64,000 nucleotides of DNA, taken from contig NZ_UGHK01000002.1 of NCBI RefSeq assembly GCF_900450705.1, positions 930,001-994,000 on the forward strand. The letters run 5' to 3'. This document shows, piece after piece, positions 1 through 9,600 of this stretch. Both the position numbers and the translations under genes were made by a program. The notes below the pieces were generated by a model. The model ran no database searches, was not told where the DNA came from, and saw nothing but the letters and a program-made list of their open reading frames with translations. Numbering within the stretch: position 1 is the stretch's first letter; the number at the start of each line of letters is the position of its first letter. Source of the stretch: Avibacterium paragallinarum. GTDB lineage: Bacteria; Pseudomonadota; Gammaproteobacteria; Enterobacterales; Pasteurellaceae.

Positions 1-360
1 TTTAATAACAGGGAGTAATGTTTCACTCTTGGTGTTTTCAACCACAACAGTAAATACCTTTCCTTGTCGTTTTAGTAACCCAAAAACAGCAACTTTTCCA
101 GCCGCTCCTCGTCCTCGTTTTCCCTTTCGATGACCACCAAAATAGCTTTCGTCTAGTTCAATTTCCCCCTCAAAAATCTCGTTAACTTCAAGGGATAAAT
201 GATAGCCAATCACAAGCCTGATTTTATGGTAGAACAAAGCGGCTGTATTCGGTTGAATATCTAGCAAATTTGCTGCTGTTCTTGCAGTAACTTCTGCGAC
301 AAAAAACTCAAGTAGTTTTTTCTGTATGGATTGCTTTAATTTACAATATGTTATCTTCAT
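1..360 (-). CDS. IS1016-like transposase (IS1595 family), partial at window edge
   Basis: A minus-strand reading frame opens with ATG at 358-360 and runs off the left edge of the window, so only the first 120 codons are present. The N-terminus carries the ARTAA helix-turn-helix-like stretch, followed by DESYFGG with the first catalytic Asp, then KGKRGRGAAGK and VFGLLKR, as in ISXO2-like DDE transposases of the IS1595 family. It is clearly related to, but different from, the four 719-bp IS1595 copies further right (for example LLDIQPNTAA in place of LVNVNKTTAA). The sequence at about 362-399 looks like its terminal repeat (GGAGCTGTAGTAGATTAGC on the minus strand), directly abutting the IS110 element. 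Whether it is intact cannot be judged here. Confidence 0.8.
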   Translation of the reverse strand, partial: MKITYCKLKQSIQKKLLEFFVAEVTARTAANLLDIQPNTAALFYHKIRLVIGYHLSLEVNEIFEGEIELDESYFGGHRKGKRGRGAAGKVAVFGLLKRQGKVFTVVVENTKSETLLPVIK

Positions 361-399
361 TTTTGTAGTATAGCATTGTTGCTAATCTACTACAGCTCC

Positions 400-854
400 T
401 AAAATTAATATAAAATAGCAACAAAACCCCGTTATCTGCATCTCGCATACGCCCCAGGCAACAAACCGAGTTGTAGCAATGAGAGCAGATAACATTTCAC
501 CAAAAAACCGAACAGTTGCCAGACTTAAACCCGAATGCAAGGCAGGTTAATGATGAATGAACAAACTTATTGTGGTATTGATGTTGCTAAACGTCATTTC
601 GTCATTGGGCTTTCTACCCAAAAACGAACAAAAACCGAAACCAACAACCCGAAAGGGATTGCACATACCATTGAGTATTTACGTCGTTTCAGTGTGGACT
701 TAATTGTCCTTGAAAGCACCGGTGGGCTTGAACTTCCATTAGCTAAAGCACTCCACCGCACAGGCTTTCGTGTGGTGATTGCCAACCCGCGACAAACCAA
801 TCAGTTTGCGATGTCGCAGTCACTAGCAAAAACCGACAATAAAGATGCCAAAAT
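400..854 (+). mobile_element. IS110-family element, 5' half, cut by an IS3-family insertion
   Basis: From 400 to 854 the sequence is nearly identical to 41130-41584 of the complete IS110 copy. It contains the long left-end non-coding region and the first part of the transposase gene. Homology stops exactly where the terminal repeat of the IS3-family element begins (855). The missing 3' end is not on the other side of the IS3 element; 85 bp of an IS110 3' end lie instead at 27728-27812, next to the second IS3 copy. Confidence 0.9.
553..854 (+). pseudogene. IS110 transposase, N-terminal fragment
   Basis: This encodes the first ~100 residues of a DEDD transposase: GIDVAKRHF (first Asp), VLESTGG (Glu) and TDNKDAK (Asp) are visible. 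The frame then enters the IS3 terminal repeat and stops at 876. The start ATG at 553 is chosen because an AGG lies seven bases upstream; an ATG three bases earlier and one at 535 are also in frame. The C-terminal Transposase_20 domain with the conserved Ser is lost, so it cannot be active. Confidence 0.9.
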
Positions 855-877
855 TGATCTGCCCCCAAAAAGTTAGA

Positions 878-1696
878 CTATATTCTAATTTCATTCAAGG
901 ACTGAGTTCTGTATTCCACAGGGCTTAGTCCTTTGAGCTTCACTTGAATACGCTCATTGTCGTAGTAATGAATGTACTCGTGAATCACTTTTTCAAGCTG
1001 TTCAAAGGTTTCAAACCGCTTGCCAAAGTAACATTCCGTCTTCAATCGCCCGAAAAAGCTTTCCATCGCACCATTATCAAGGCAATTGCCTTTTCTCGAT
1101 ATACTTTGCGTAATACCGTGTTTTTTCAATATCTCCCGATAACCCATCATTTGATACTGCCACCCTTGGTCGGAATGCAGTATCGGTTTTTCCCCCGCTA
1201 ATCGGTTCACCGCCTGGGTCAGCATTCTGGTTATCTGCTCAAAACTCGGACTTCTCGCCACATCATAAGCAATAATTTCGTTATTAAACAAGTCTTTAAT
1301 CGGCGATAAATACACTTTGCCTTCCGCACATTTGAACTCGGTGATATCCGTTACCCACTTCTCATTCGGCATCGTTGCCGTAAAATCCCGTTGCAACAGA
1401 TTATCGGCAATGTGTCCCACTTTGCCTTGGTAAGAACGATATTTTTTCTGCTTACTTTTTCCTTTTAACCCCAAACGTTGCATTATCGCTTGCCCCCTTT
1501 TGTGGTTGATAATCAAGTATTTCCTTAATTCCAAGGTAATTCGACGATAACCATAATTTTCGTCATTTTTGCGATAAATTTCCTCTATTTTCTGTGAAAT
1601 CGCTACATTTTTATCCGACTTTGGCTTGAGATGATAAAAGAACGAACTGCGTGCCAATCCGATTAGCCTGAGTAACAATTCCAACGGGAAACGCAA
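878..1696 (-). CDS. IS3-family transposase OrfB (integrase catalytic part)
   Basis: 272-residue rve/DDE integrase domain. The catalytic triad is visible as TDITEF (~residue 115), HSDQGWQYQ (~177) and the Glu in [13 protein letters not shown] (~212). The listed start is a weak TTG; the natural product is probably an OrfA-OrfB fusion made by a -1 shift on the A-AAA-AAG run at the end of orfA, because the orfB frame is open upstream through that run. It differs from copy 2 at a few residues (S for N, I for M, D for N, G for E), none of them in the triad. Confidence 0.88.
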   Translation of the reverse strand: MRFPLELLLRLIGLARSSFFYHLKPKSDKNVAISQKIEEIYRKNDENYGYRRITLELRKYLIINHKRGQAIMQRLGLKGKSKQKKYRSYQGKVGHIADNLLQRDFTATMPNEKWVTDITEFKCAEGKVYLSPIKDLFNNEIIAYDVARSPSFEQITRMLTQAVNRLAGEKPILHSDQGWQYQMMGYREILKKHGITQSISRKGNCLDNGAMESFFGRLKTECYFGKRFETFEQLEKVIHEYIHYYDNERIQVKLKGLSPVEYRTQSLNEIRI

Positions 1697-1707
1697 GCGT
1701 AAGGCAT

Positions 1708-2217
1708 TTACGATGACGGCTTTTTCTGCATTTTTTGTTGGTTGAGTTCCTGCAACTTTTTTAGCATTGCATTCTCCGCTTCTAATTCCAAAATTCGGTA
1801 ACGCAAGCGTTCTTCTTCTGTTTTGGGCGTTGGTGGCATTTTAGGTGAGTTGAGTTTCATACTTGGACGACCTTTAGGTTTGAGTAATAACCCATCTATA
1901 CCTTGTTTTTCAAAGCGTTGCAACCATTGACTAATTATCCCTGAACTGGGGATATCAAAGCGAAAGCAGGCGGCTTCAGCGGAGCACTGGCCTTTTTTGA
2001 TAGCTTGAATAACCTTTAATTTAAACTCAACAGAATAATATCGTTTTTTACTTAATACAGCTAATCCATTGATTCCATTATGATTAAATTTCGCAATCCA
2101 ACGTGCTAACGTGCTTTGGGGAAGCTGAAAATACTGGCGAGTAAGCGAACGGTTTTTTCCATTTTGATGATAAAAGTCGAGCACTTGTTGTTTGAAACGT
2201 TGAGTATATTTAGTCAT
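1708..2217 (-). CDS. IS3-family OrfA (helix-turn-helix protein)
   Basis: 169-residue OrfA of the IS150 subgroup. Two helix-turn-helix repeats (roughly residues 10-50 and 62-105, with [17 protein letters not shown] and [19 protein letters not shown]) are followed by a leucine-zipper-like C-terminal helix ([21 protein letters not shown]). It binds the terminal repeats and supplies the N-terminal part of the OrfAB transposase. It ends in a run of Lys codons that can act as the frameshift site. It differs from copy 2 by only a couple of residues (SKKRY versus GKKRC). Confidence 0.88.
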   Translation of the reverse strand: MTKYTQRFKQQVLDFYHQNGKNRSLTRQYFQLPQSTLARWIAKFNHNGINGLAVLSKKRYYSVEFKLKVIQAIKKGQCSAEAACFRFDIPSSGIISQWLQRFEKQGIDGLLLKPKGRPSMKLNSPKMPPTPKTEEERLRYRILELEAENAMLKKLQELNQQKMQKKPSS

Positions 2218-2304
2218 AAAAAATCTGCACCTTAATCAGTTGGTTGTTTAGTCCAACTTTTGGGGTGCAGATCATTTTTTAAGTGAGGATTTTTACACAA
2301 GAGA

Positions 2305-2751
2305 TTATTTTTTCTCTTTATCTTTTTCATCACAGTTGTCAATATCGCTACATTTTCCGTAGAGGTAAAGGCTGTGAGTTTTTAATTTGATGCCGTGTTC
2401 TTCGCTAATTTGTTTTTGTCGCTGTTCGATGATTTCATCATTAAATTCAAATACTTTGCCACAATCTACGCAAATAATGTGGTCGTGATGCTCTGTTGGG
2501 GCAAGTTCAAAAACCGATTTGTTGCCTTCAAAGTTATGACGAGTCAGAATGTTGGCTTCGTCAAATTGGTTTAGGACGCGATAAACGGTGGCTAAGCCGA
2601 TGTCTTCGCCGCGTTCGAGAAGCAATTTGTACACTTCTTCGGCAGAAAAATGCGACATACTATGTTCTTGCATTAATGCCAAAATCGTTAAGCGGGGTTC
2701 GGTAATTTTTAAGCCCGCTTTTTTTAGTAATTTGATATTTTCTTCAGACAT
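2305..2751 (-). CDS. fur: Ferric uptake regulator Fur
   Basis: 148-residue Fe(II)-dependent repressor of iron-uptake genes. The winged-helix DNA-binding half occupies residues ~1-85 (KKAGLKITEPRLTIL, then GLATVYRVLNQF). The dimerisation half has the metal-binding HHDH cluster (EHHDHIICVDCGKVFEF, with its CxxC) and a C-terminal Cys pair (GKCSDIDNC). Length and sequence are typical. It lies 28 bp downstream of fldA in the same direction. Its downstream flank ends at the IS3 element (2274), one of the two apparent inversion junctions. Confidence 0.97.
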   Translation of the reverse strand: MSEENIKLLKKAGLKITEPRLTILALMQEHSMSHFSAEEVYKLLLERGEDIGLATVYRVLNQFDEANILTRHNFEGNKSVFELAPTEHHDHIICVDCGKVFEFNDEIIEQRQKQISEEHGIKLKTHSLYLYGKCSDIDNCDEKDKEKK

Positions 2752-2779
2752 AATCGTTCCTTATTTTGGGATTAACGGC

Positions 2780-3307
2780 TTACTCAACGAGTTCGGCTAA
2801 ACACATTTCATCGAAAACTTGTTTTGTCCATTTTTCAACACGCTCTGCGGTCAGCTCAGGTTGGCGATCTTCGTCAATACATAGACCGACAAATGTGCTG
2901 TCATCAACCAGTGCTTGCGACACTTCAAAGGTGTAGCCTTCCGTTGGCCAGTGTCCGACGATGATTGCCCCTTTCGGCTCAATAATATTGCGGATTGTTC
3001 CCATTGCGTCGCAGAAGTATTCTGCGTAGTCTTCTTGGTCGCCGCAACCGAAAATGGCGACTAATTTGTCGGTGAAATCAATTTCTTCTAGGGTTGGGAA
3101 GAAATCGTCCCAATCGCACTGGGCTTCGCCGTAATACCAAGTTGGGATTCCCAGCATTAAAAAATCATACGCTTCAATGTCTTCTTTGGTGCTTTTGGCG
3201 ATGTCACGAATGTCCACGACTTCTGCACCGAGTTGTTTTTGAATCATTCTGGCAATGTTTTCGGTATTACCAGTATCACTACCATAAAATAAACCAACGA
3301 TAGCCAT
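2780..3307 (-). CDS. fldA: Flavodoxin FldA
   Basis: 175-residue FMN-binding electron carrier. The phosphate-binding loop GSDTGNTENIA is at residues ~9-19. The aromatic residues that sandwich FMN lie in PTWYYGEAQCDWDDF (~55-70) and GCGDQEDYAEYFCDA (~86-100). Flavodoxin donates electrons to enzymes such as activated methionine synthase and radical-SAM proteins and substitutes for ferredoxin under iron limitation, which fits its place directly upstream of fur. It is preceded by ybfE in the same direction (14 bp gap), so ybfE-fldA-fur is probably one transcription unit. Confidence 0.96.
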   Translation of the reverse strand: MAIVGLFYGSDTGNTENIARMIQKQLGAEVVDIRDIAKSTKEDIEAYDFLMLGIPTWYYGEAQCDWDDFFPTLEEIDFTDKLVAIFGCGDQEDYAEYFCDAMGTIRNIIEPKGAIIVGHWPTEGYTFEVSQALVDDSTFVGLCIDEDRQPELTAERVEKWTKQVFDEMCLAELVE

Positions 3308-3321
3308 TTTTATTTCCTATT

Positions 3322-3591
3322 TTATTTAAAATGTTCTTGTAAAATCGTTACGATCAATTCTGAACGACTAACACGCTTTATTGACGCTAAATCTTCTAAC
3401 TGTTGCACTAAATCCGTATGTAATTTTAACTCAACTCGTTTTAATCCGCTGGACTTATCACGTTTCAGCTGGTTGCGTTTATTAATGCGAAGTTGTTGTT
3501 CTCGGCTCAGTGGATTTGTTTTTGGACGACCCACTTTTGGCGTGTTAGCAAACAGATCGAGCGTTATACAGTCAGCATCTTGTTTTGCCAT
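3322..3591 (-). CDS. ybfE: YbfE-like LexA-regulated protein (ribbon-helix-helix type)
   Basis: 89-residue basic protein with a hydrophilic N-terminus (VGRPKTNPLSREQQLRINKR) and a C-terminal segment (RVELKLHTDLVQQLEDLA.., SRSELIVTILQEHF) that resembles a ribbon-helix-helix DNA-binding fold. Enterobacterial YbfE is annotated as LexA-regulated and sits in the same ybfF-ybfE-fldA-fur neighbourhood. I could not find a convincing LexA box (CTGT-N8-ACAG) in the 130 bp upstream. The molecular function is unknown. Confidence 0.8.
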   Translation of the reverse strand: MAKQDADCITLDLFANTPKVGRPKTNPLSREQQLRINKRNQLKRDKSSGLKRVELKLHTDLVQQLEDLASIKRVSRSELIVTILQEHFK

Positions 3592-3720
3592 TTTTCAAAT
3601 CACTGATGTTGTCTAAAATGTAGCTAATTGAGAATGAGAAGCTACAACTACTAATTAGGGCGAACTATATCATAATTCCTGAATGAATAAAACCCTGCGA
3701 CAAAGATTGCCTCTTTTGCG

Positions 3721-4503
3721 TTAGCTGGCTAAAAAGCGGGAAATAATCCGCACGATGGCATCAGGTTTTTCCGCGTGTACCCAATGCCCGCTGCCGTTAA
3801 TGGTGAATGATGTCGCGTTGGGGAACTGTGCCAAAATCTGTTCGCTGTATTCTGGTAGAATGTAATCAGAAAGCCCGCCGCGAATAAAAAGGGTCGGATT
3901 GGGGTAGAAGCAAGGTTGCCAGCCCATTATTTGAGCGTAGTTTTGATAAAGTGCGGTCAGATTAAAACGGAATTTTTCTACTGACGCGGGATCAAAGGAT
4001 TTCAGCATAAATTGCTGTACGCTTTCTTGCGGAATGTGCTGTGCCAAAATGGGTTTGGCTTGTTGGCGAGTGGCTGGCTGGGCGGCTTTGACGGCAAATA
4101 AGCCCGCGAAAACGCTATCGTGTCCGTGTTCGCCATAGGCGACAGGGGCGATGTCGATCACCACCAATTTTTGCACCAAATCAGGGCGTAGGGCTGCGGC
4201 TCGCATTGCGGTTTTGCCGCCCATTGAATGCCCGATCAAAATCACCTCGTTTAAGCCTAAATGATCGAGTGTGGCAAGCAGATCTTGAGCCATTAGATCG
4301 TAATTCATTGTTTCGGAGTGAAAACTTTGCCCGTGATTACGCAGATCTACGCGTAAAATCGGGTAGTGTTCCGCAAAGGCACGGGCGATTACGCCCAAAT
4401 TATTCATATCACCAAACAGCCCGTGAATAAACACTAAGGTGGGTTGTGTGGAGGCGGTTTCTAACGGGTGAAATTGAAAGTTAAGTAAATGAGATTGCAA
4501 CAT
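3721..4503 (-). CDS. ybfF: YbfF-family alpha/beta-hydrolase esterase
   Basis: 260-residue acyl-ester hydrolase. The oxyanion region HGLFGDMNN (~25), nucleophile elbow GHSMGGKTA (~90), an Asp in the GGLSDY segment (~205) and the C-terminal GSGHWVHAE His (~233) give a complete Ser-Asp-His triad. An upstream in-frame ATG (4569) would add 22 unrelated residues and run into the seqA promoter. The ATG at 4503 gives the usual family length and was preferred. It is divergent from seqA, 79 bp apart. Confidence 0.9.
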   Translation of the reverse strand: MLQSHLLNFQFHPLETASTQPTLVFIHGLFGDMNNLGVIARAFAEHYPILRVDLRNHGQSFHSETMNYDLMAQDLLATLDHLGLNEVILIGHSMGGKTAMRAAALRPDLVQKLVVIDIAPVAYGEHGHDSVFAGLFAVKAAQPATRQQAKPILAQHIPQESVQQFMLKSFDPASVEKFRFNLTALYQNYAQIMGWQPCFYPNPTLFIRGGLSDYILPEYSEQILAQFPNATSFTINGSGHWVHAEKPDAIVRIISRFLAS

Positions 4504-4582
4504 AATTTTTGCGTGAGTATTTGAAAATAAATCGTTATAATGTTGCAAAAGCGTAAAGAGATCAAGCAACTGGAGAGAAAAA

Positions 4583-5212
4583 ATGAAAATTATTGAAGTG
4601 GACGAAGAACTTTATCAATACATTGCGAGCCAAACGAAATCCATTGGCGAGAGTGCATCTGATATTTTACGCCGTTTACTGAATTTTTCTTCTTTAAGTT
4701 CAACCCCGCAAAGTCAAAGCACTGCCCCGCACAGTGAGGCTTCTTCGCGTAGCAATCAGAAAACCTCCGCGGAGAGGGGGAATGCGTCAGCGGTAACTCA
4801 CGCGGAAAGCCAATCTAAAGTGGCGACCAAAAAACAATCCAACGAAGCCATTAATAAAGTGAGTAGCAAAGTGCGAGAGCTGATCCAATCGGCAGATTTT
4901 CAGCAAGAAAGCAAAGCGGTGATGCGGTTTCTCGCCATTTTACGCATACTTTATCGCACCAATCCCGAAAGTTTCGCCCAAGCGACAGAATCTTTACAGG
5001 GACGTACGCGGATTTACTTTGCCCGCGATGAAGGCACATTATTGATGGCAGGCAATCACACCAAGCCAAAACAAATTCCAGACACCCCTTATTGGGTGAT
5101 TACCAATACCAACAGTGCAAGAAAAATGTTGATGTTAGAGGGGGCAATGCAATCAATGCACTTGCCAGAAGCCTTGATCGATGAAGTACGTACGTTCTTC
5201 ACGGTAAATTAA
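4583..5212 (+). CDS. seqA: Negative regulator of replication initiation SeqA
   Basis: 209-residue hemimethylated-GATC binding protein. The N-terminal oligomerisation domain (MKIIEVDEELYQYIASQTKS) is followed by a long Ser/Gln/Lys-rich linker (~45-100). The C-terminal DNA-binding domain (~105-209) includes FLAILRILYRTNP, GRTRIYFARDE and the N-TNS-ARK segment. SeqA sequesters oriC and organises newly replicated DNA. The linker is longer than in E. coli (181 residues). menE follows within 11 bp, so the two are probably co-transcribed. Confidence 0.95.
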   Translation: MKIIEVDEELYQYIASQTKSIGESASDILRRLLNFSSLSSTPQSQSTAPHSEASSRSNQKTSAERGNASAVTHAESQSKVATKKQSNEAINKVSSKVRELIQSADFQQESKAVMRFLAILRILYRTNPESFAQATESLQGRTRIYFARDEGTLLMAGNHTKPKQIPDTPYWVITNTNSARKMLMLEGAMQSMHLPEALIDEVRTFFTVN

Positions 5213-5222
5213 CGGTGTTGTG

Positions 5223-6659
5223 ATGATGTACCCTTGGCAACACTACGCCACTCAAGCTCCCTTTCAAACCAAAGTAGCCTTGCGTAACGAGCAAGGCGAA
5301 CTTTTTTCTTGGCTTCAGTTGAATAATAAAATCAATGCCGTCGCCGCAGCGTTTTCGCAGCAAGGGGTTAAACAGGGTGATGGCATTGCGTTGTGGGGGA
5401 AAAACCATTTTTCTTTGCTCTTGGCTTATTTAGCAGGCATTCAGCTTGGGGCAAGAGTATTAGGGCTCAATCCCGCCTTTCCGCAAGATAAAATCCAGCA
5501 ACTTTGTGAGGCAAATGGCGTTCATTTCTACTTTTCACTTGAGGCGAAAAAAACATTAAAAAATCTGACCGCACTTTATCTTGCTGATGATGATTTTTCC
5601 GCTGATAGAAGAACCTCAACGAAAACAATGGCAGCTTATGATGCACAGCGTCCAGCTACAATGACGCTCACTTCTGGTTCAACAGGTAACCCCAAAGCAG
5701 TGGTTCATCATCTCCAAGCCCATTGGGAGAATGCCAAAGGGGTTTGTGAGTTAATGGCATTTGAGCAAGATGACGCGTGGTTGCTTTCCTTGCCCTTATA
5801 CCACGTTTCAGGGCAAGGCATTGTGTGGCGTTGGCTAGTGGTTGGGGCGGCGTTGCATTTGCCAAGTGAAGATTTTTACGCCGCCGCAACGCAGGTTTCG
5901 CATTTATCCCTTGTGCCAACTCAATTACAGCGGTTTTTGGCATATTTGCAACAATCGCCCGCTCAATCAATTCAAACACAGCATATTTTATTAGGCGGTA
6001 GCCATATTCCTTTAGCTTTAACACAGGAAGCAGAAAAATGGGGGCTGACCTGTTATTCTGGCTATGGAATGACGGAAATGGCGTCCACGGTTTGTGCGAA
6101 AAAAAGTGATAATCGCAATGGCGTTGGTACTCCCTTACAAGGTAGAGAATTGCAACTTATTGAGGGTGAAATCTGCTTGCGTGGTGCGGGGCTAGGCTTG
6201 GGGTATTGGCAAAATGGCGAAATTGTCCCTTTAATTCAACAAGATGGCTGGCTACATAGCAAAGATCTTGGCGAATGGCTCAACGGCGAGCTAATCATTT
6301 TAGGGCGGGCAGACAATATGTTTATTTCAGGTGGTGAAAATATTCAGCCTGAGGAAATTGAGGGGATTATTTTGCAGTATCCTAGCGTGAAACAGGTTTT
6401 TGTATTGCCCATTGACGATCAGGAATTTGGGCAACGCCCCGTGGCGATGGTCGAATTTGAACAAGGCTTTAAGCAAAGTGAGGTGGAAAATTTACGCGTT
6501 TTTCTTGCTCAGCATTTGGAGCGATTTAAACAGCCTGTGCGATATTTTCCCTTCCCCCTTGAATTATTCCAATTAAACGGGCAAATTAAACTTTCACGCC
6601 AAGCGGCGAAATCTGCATTAAAAGAATTAGTAGGAAAAGCAAATGAAGTTATTTCGTAA
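5223..6659 (+). CDS. menE: o-Succinylbenzoate-CoA ligase MenE
   Basis: About 478-residue acyl-adenylating enzyme that activates o-succinylbenzoate to its CoA thioester in menaquinone synthesis. The ANL-superfamily P-loop MTLTSGSTGNPKAV is at ~150, YSGYGMTEMAS at ~280, the adenylate-binding HSKDLGEW Asp at ~350, and the hinge with GRADNMFISGGENIQP at ~365-380. The start is uncertain between GTG 5220 and ATGs 5223 and 5226. Its last 17 bp overlap the start of mscK, indicating translational coupling. Confidence 0.93.
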   Translation: MMYPWQHYATQAPFQTKVALRNEQGELFSWLQLNNKINAVAAAFSQQGVKQGDGIALWGKNHFSLLLAYLAGIQLGARVLGLNPAFPQDKIQQLCEANGVHFYFSLEAKKTLKNLTALYLADDDFSADRRTSTKTMAAYDAQRPATMTLTSGSTGNPKAVVHHLQAHWENAKGVCELMAFEQDDAWLLSLPLYHVSGQGIVWRWLVVGAALHLPSEDFYAAATQVSHLSLVPTQLQRFLAYLQQSPAQSIQTQHILLGGSHIPLALTQEAEKWGLTCYSGYGMTEMASTVCAKKSDNRNGVGTPLQGRELQLIEGEICLRGAGLGLGYWQNGEIVPLIQQDGWLHSKDLGEWLNGELIILGRADNMFISGGENIQPEEIEGIILQYPSVKQVFVLPIDDQEFGQRPVAMVEFEQGFKQSEVENLRVFLAQHLERFKQPVRYFPFPLELFQLNGQIKLSRQAAKSALKELVGKANEVIS

Positions 6660-9600
6660 GTGTCTGATTTATTTTTATAGTGTGTTGTTATTATTGACGT
6701 TTTCCAATGCAAGTTTTGCGGATTTGCCTACGCTAGATGCAATTCAAGCACAGCTCAATACGGCAAAAAGTGCGGATCAAAATGATCCCAATAATAAGGT
6801 TTTACAGCAAAATTTAGAAGAAACTCTCAATTTTTTAAATAAAATTGCTAAGCAAAAAACGGATAATGCAACGCTGAAAAATATGGTGAGCAATGCTCCC
6901 GCACAAGCCAGTGCGGTACAAAAGGATATTGATAAATTAAAAACGGCTCCAGCTTTGCAAATCGGGGATTTTAATCGTCTCTCTTTAATTGAACTGCAAA
7001 ATCAATTACTTAGTACGCAGCAGCGTTTACAACAAACGCAAACGGATTTGGTTTCTATTAATGCACAATTAGTTAGCCAGCGTACTGCTCCAGAAAAAGT
7101 GCAATCAGTATTGAGTACGAATTTAATTCGTTCACAAGAAATTGATAAATTATTATTTGATACGACCGTAGATAATGTTGAAAAAACAAAATTAGAAACG
7201 GAGTTAGCCTTTATTAATTTACAAAATAGTTATAATCAAATGCTGTTGCAAGGGAATAATGATTTAACGTCATTATATACCGTTCAATTAGAAGAAAAGA
7301 ATTTAATTCAGCAACAACTACAAGCCAAATTATCAATGTTGCAAGAGGTGATTAATAATAAAAATTTACAAGAAACTCAGCAACAAGCGGAACAATTAAA
7401 ACAATCACAAACCAATATTCAAGACAGCAATCCAATTATTGTTGAGCAACAAAATCAAAATTTACGTATTAGCCAAGATTTAGTTAAACAAACGGCACAA
7501 TTAAATATTTTGGCTCAGGATAGTTTGCGAATTAAAGGCGTTTTAGATAATTTACAGCAAACAGAAAGAAATATTAATGAGCAAATTAGTGCCTTGCAAG
7601 GCACATTAGTGCTTTCTCGCATTATTAATAAACAAAAACAATTATTGCCTCAAGATCAAATGGTGCAAGGGCTTTCAAAACAAATTACTGATTTACGCGT
7701 ACAAATTTTTGATGTAACGGAATTACGCGATAATTTGTATGATACTGATAGTTATATTGCGAATTTAGAAAAAAATGCACAAAAGCCTTTTAGCGATAAT
7801 GAAAAAACGCAATTAACCACAATTTTACAAGAGCGGCGTAAATTATTATCTGACACGATTACAACATTAAATAATCAATTAAATCTTGCGATCAATATTG
7901 AATTAAACCAACAGCAAGTGAGCTCGATTAGTGATACCTTGCAAGGTAAATTGCAACAGCAAAGTTTTTGGGTGAAAAGTAATCCACCCATTGATTTTGC
8001 TTGGTTCGCTACATTTTTACCAAAAGTGAAAGCACAGTTGCAAGATATTCACCATCTGATTAATTTTTCCAATTGGAAGAATAATATTTTAGCGGGCAGT
8101 TTTTTTGTTATTTTACTCAGTATTTTTACTGTGTTAATTCAATTAAATAACCAAAAAATAAAACATCGTCTTACCTATATTAATAGCAAAATTAATACGC
8201 TAAGAGGGGAGCGACAACATTATACGCCAGAAGCCATTTTATGGACGGTGATTTTATGTTTACGCTCGACTTTTGTTTTCTTAGGGTTATTAATTTTAAT
8301 TAGTACCTTCTGTTTTGAATCCCCTGAAAGCTTTTGGTTGTGGTCAGTAAAAATGGCGGGATATTGGCTCTTTTTTGCCTTTATTTTAGCAATGTTACGT
8401 CCAAATGGTTTGGCGTATCGTCATTTTAATATGCCGCAATATAATGTGCAGTTATTTTATTCCGTATCAAAACGTTCGGTTTGGATTTATGCTTTATGGC
8501 TAAACGCCTCTATTTTCACCCATTTAGAGGGGGGAATTACCAATGATGTTATTGGTGAGGTCTTAACCATTTCTATTTTGGTGATTTCGTTATTTATTGT
8601 AGGCCCTCGTTTACGCTATGCGGTGAGCATTTATCAGAAAACCCAAGAACAAGCAGGCGAGCAAAGTTATTTATTTAAAATTGCCCGTTTATTATTGGTT
8701 ATCGCTCCGATTGCATTAATTATTTTGATCGTAATGGGCTATTATTATACCGCACTTAATTTAATGGAACATTTAATGTCCACTTATTTTGTGTTGGTGC
8801 TTTGGATGATTGCAAAAGATGTGATTTATCGCAGCTTCACTGTGTCCGCCCGTCGTCTTGCCTACCGCCGTTTATTAGAAAAACGTGAGCAAATGCAAAC
8901 GCAGAAAGGTGAGGGAAGCGATAGCGAAATGAATGCCGAAATTCAGCAAGAAGAAGTGCTGAATATTGCTCAAGTGAAGAGCCAAGTGAAAAGCGTGGTG
9001 GATCTCTTACTTTGGGTCGGTTTGTTTGGGCTGTTTTATTGGGTATGGTCGGATCTGATTACCGTCGCCTACTATTTAGAGGGCGTAACCCTGTGGCAAC
9101 AACAAGTGGTAACGGATACGGGAACGGTAAGCGAATCAATTACGCTATTAAATCTTTTATTTGCCTTGATCATCATTATTGGCACTTATGCTTTGGTGCG
9201 GAATATTTCAGGGCTGTTGGAAGTGCTGATTTTTTCCCGAATGAGTTTTTCTCAAGGCACGCCTTATACGATCACTACATTGCTCACTTATTTTATCATT
9301 GCGATTGGTGGCGGTGCGGCGTTTTCAGTGTTGGGAATGTCGTGGTCAAAATTACAATGGCTATTCGCCGCGCTTTCGGTAGGTTTAGGTTTTGGTTTAC
9401 AAGAAATCTTCGCCAACTTTATTTCGGGGATCATCATTTTATTTGAACGCCCAGTTCGTATTGGTGATGTGGTTACCATCGGCGAATTTTCAGGTACGGT
9501 ATCAAAAATCCGTATCCGCTCAACTACCTTGATTGATTTTGATAAAAAAGAAGTGATTGTGCCAAACAAAGCCTTTGTAACGGAACGTTTGATTAACTGG

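Larger units (their letters stand above)
855..2274 (-). mobile_element. IS3-family element (IS150-like), copy 1, 1420 bp
   Basis: The ends are imperfect inverted repeats starting TGATCTGC on both sides (TGATCTGCCCCCAAAAAG at 855 and, on the minus strand, TGATCTGCACCCCAAAAG at 2274). It is the same length as copy 2 (27813-29232), nearly identical to it, and in the opposite orientation. It carries orfA and orfB on the minus strand. Its two flanks do not form a target duplication with each other, as expected if recombination with copy 2 has exchanged flanks. Confidence 0.93.

Noticed and set aside
3592-3720. LexA box upstream of ybfE
   Set aside because: No CTGT-N8-ACAG arrangement could be found in the upstream region.
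9012-9446. 144-residue open frame within mscK
   Set aside because: It is an alternative-frame shadow of the conserved MscS-domain coding region.
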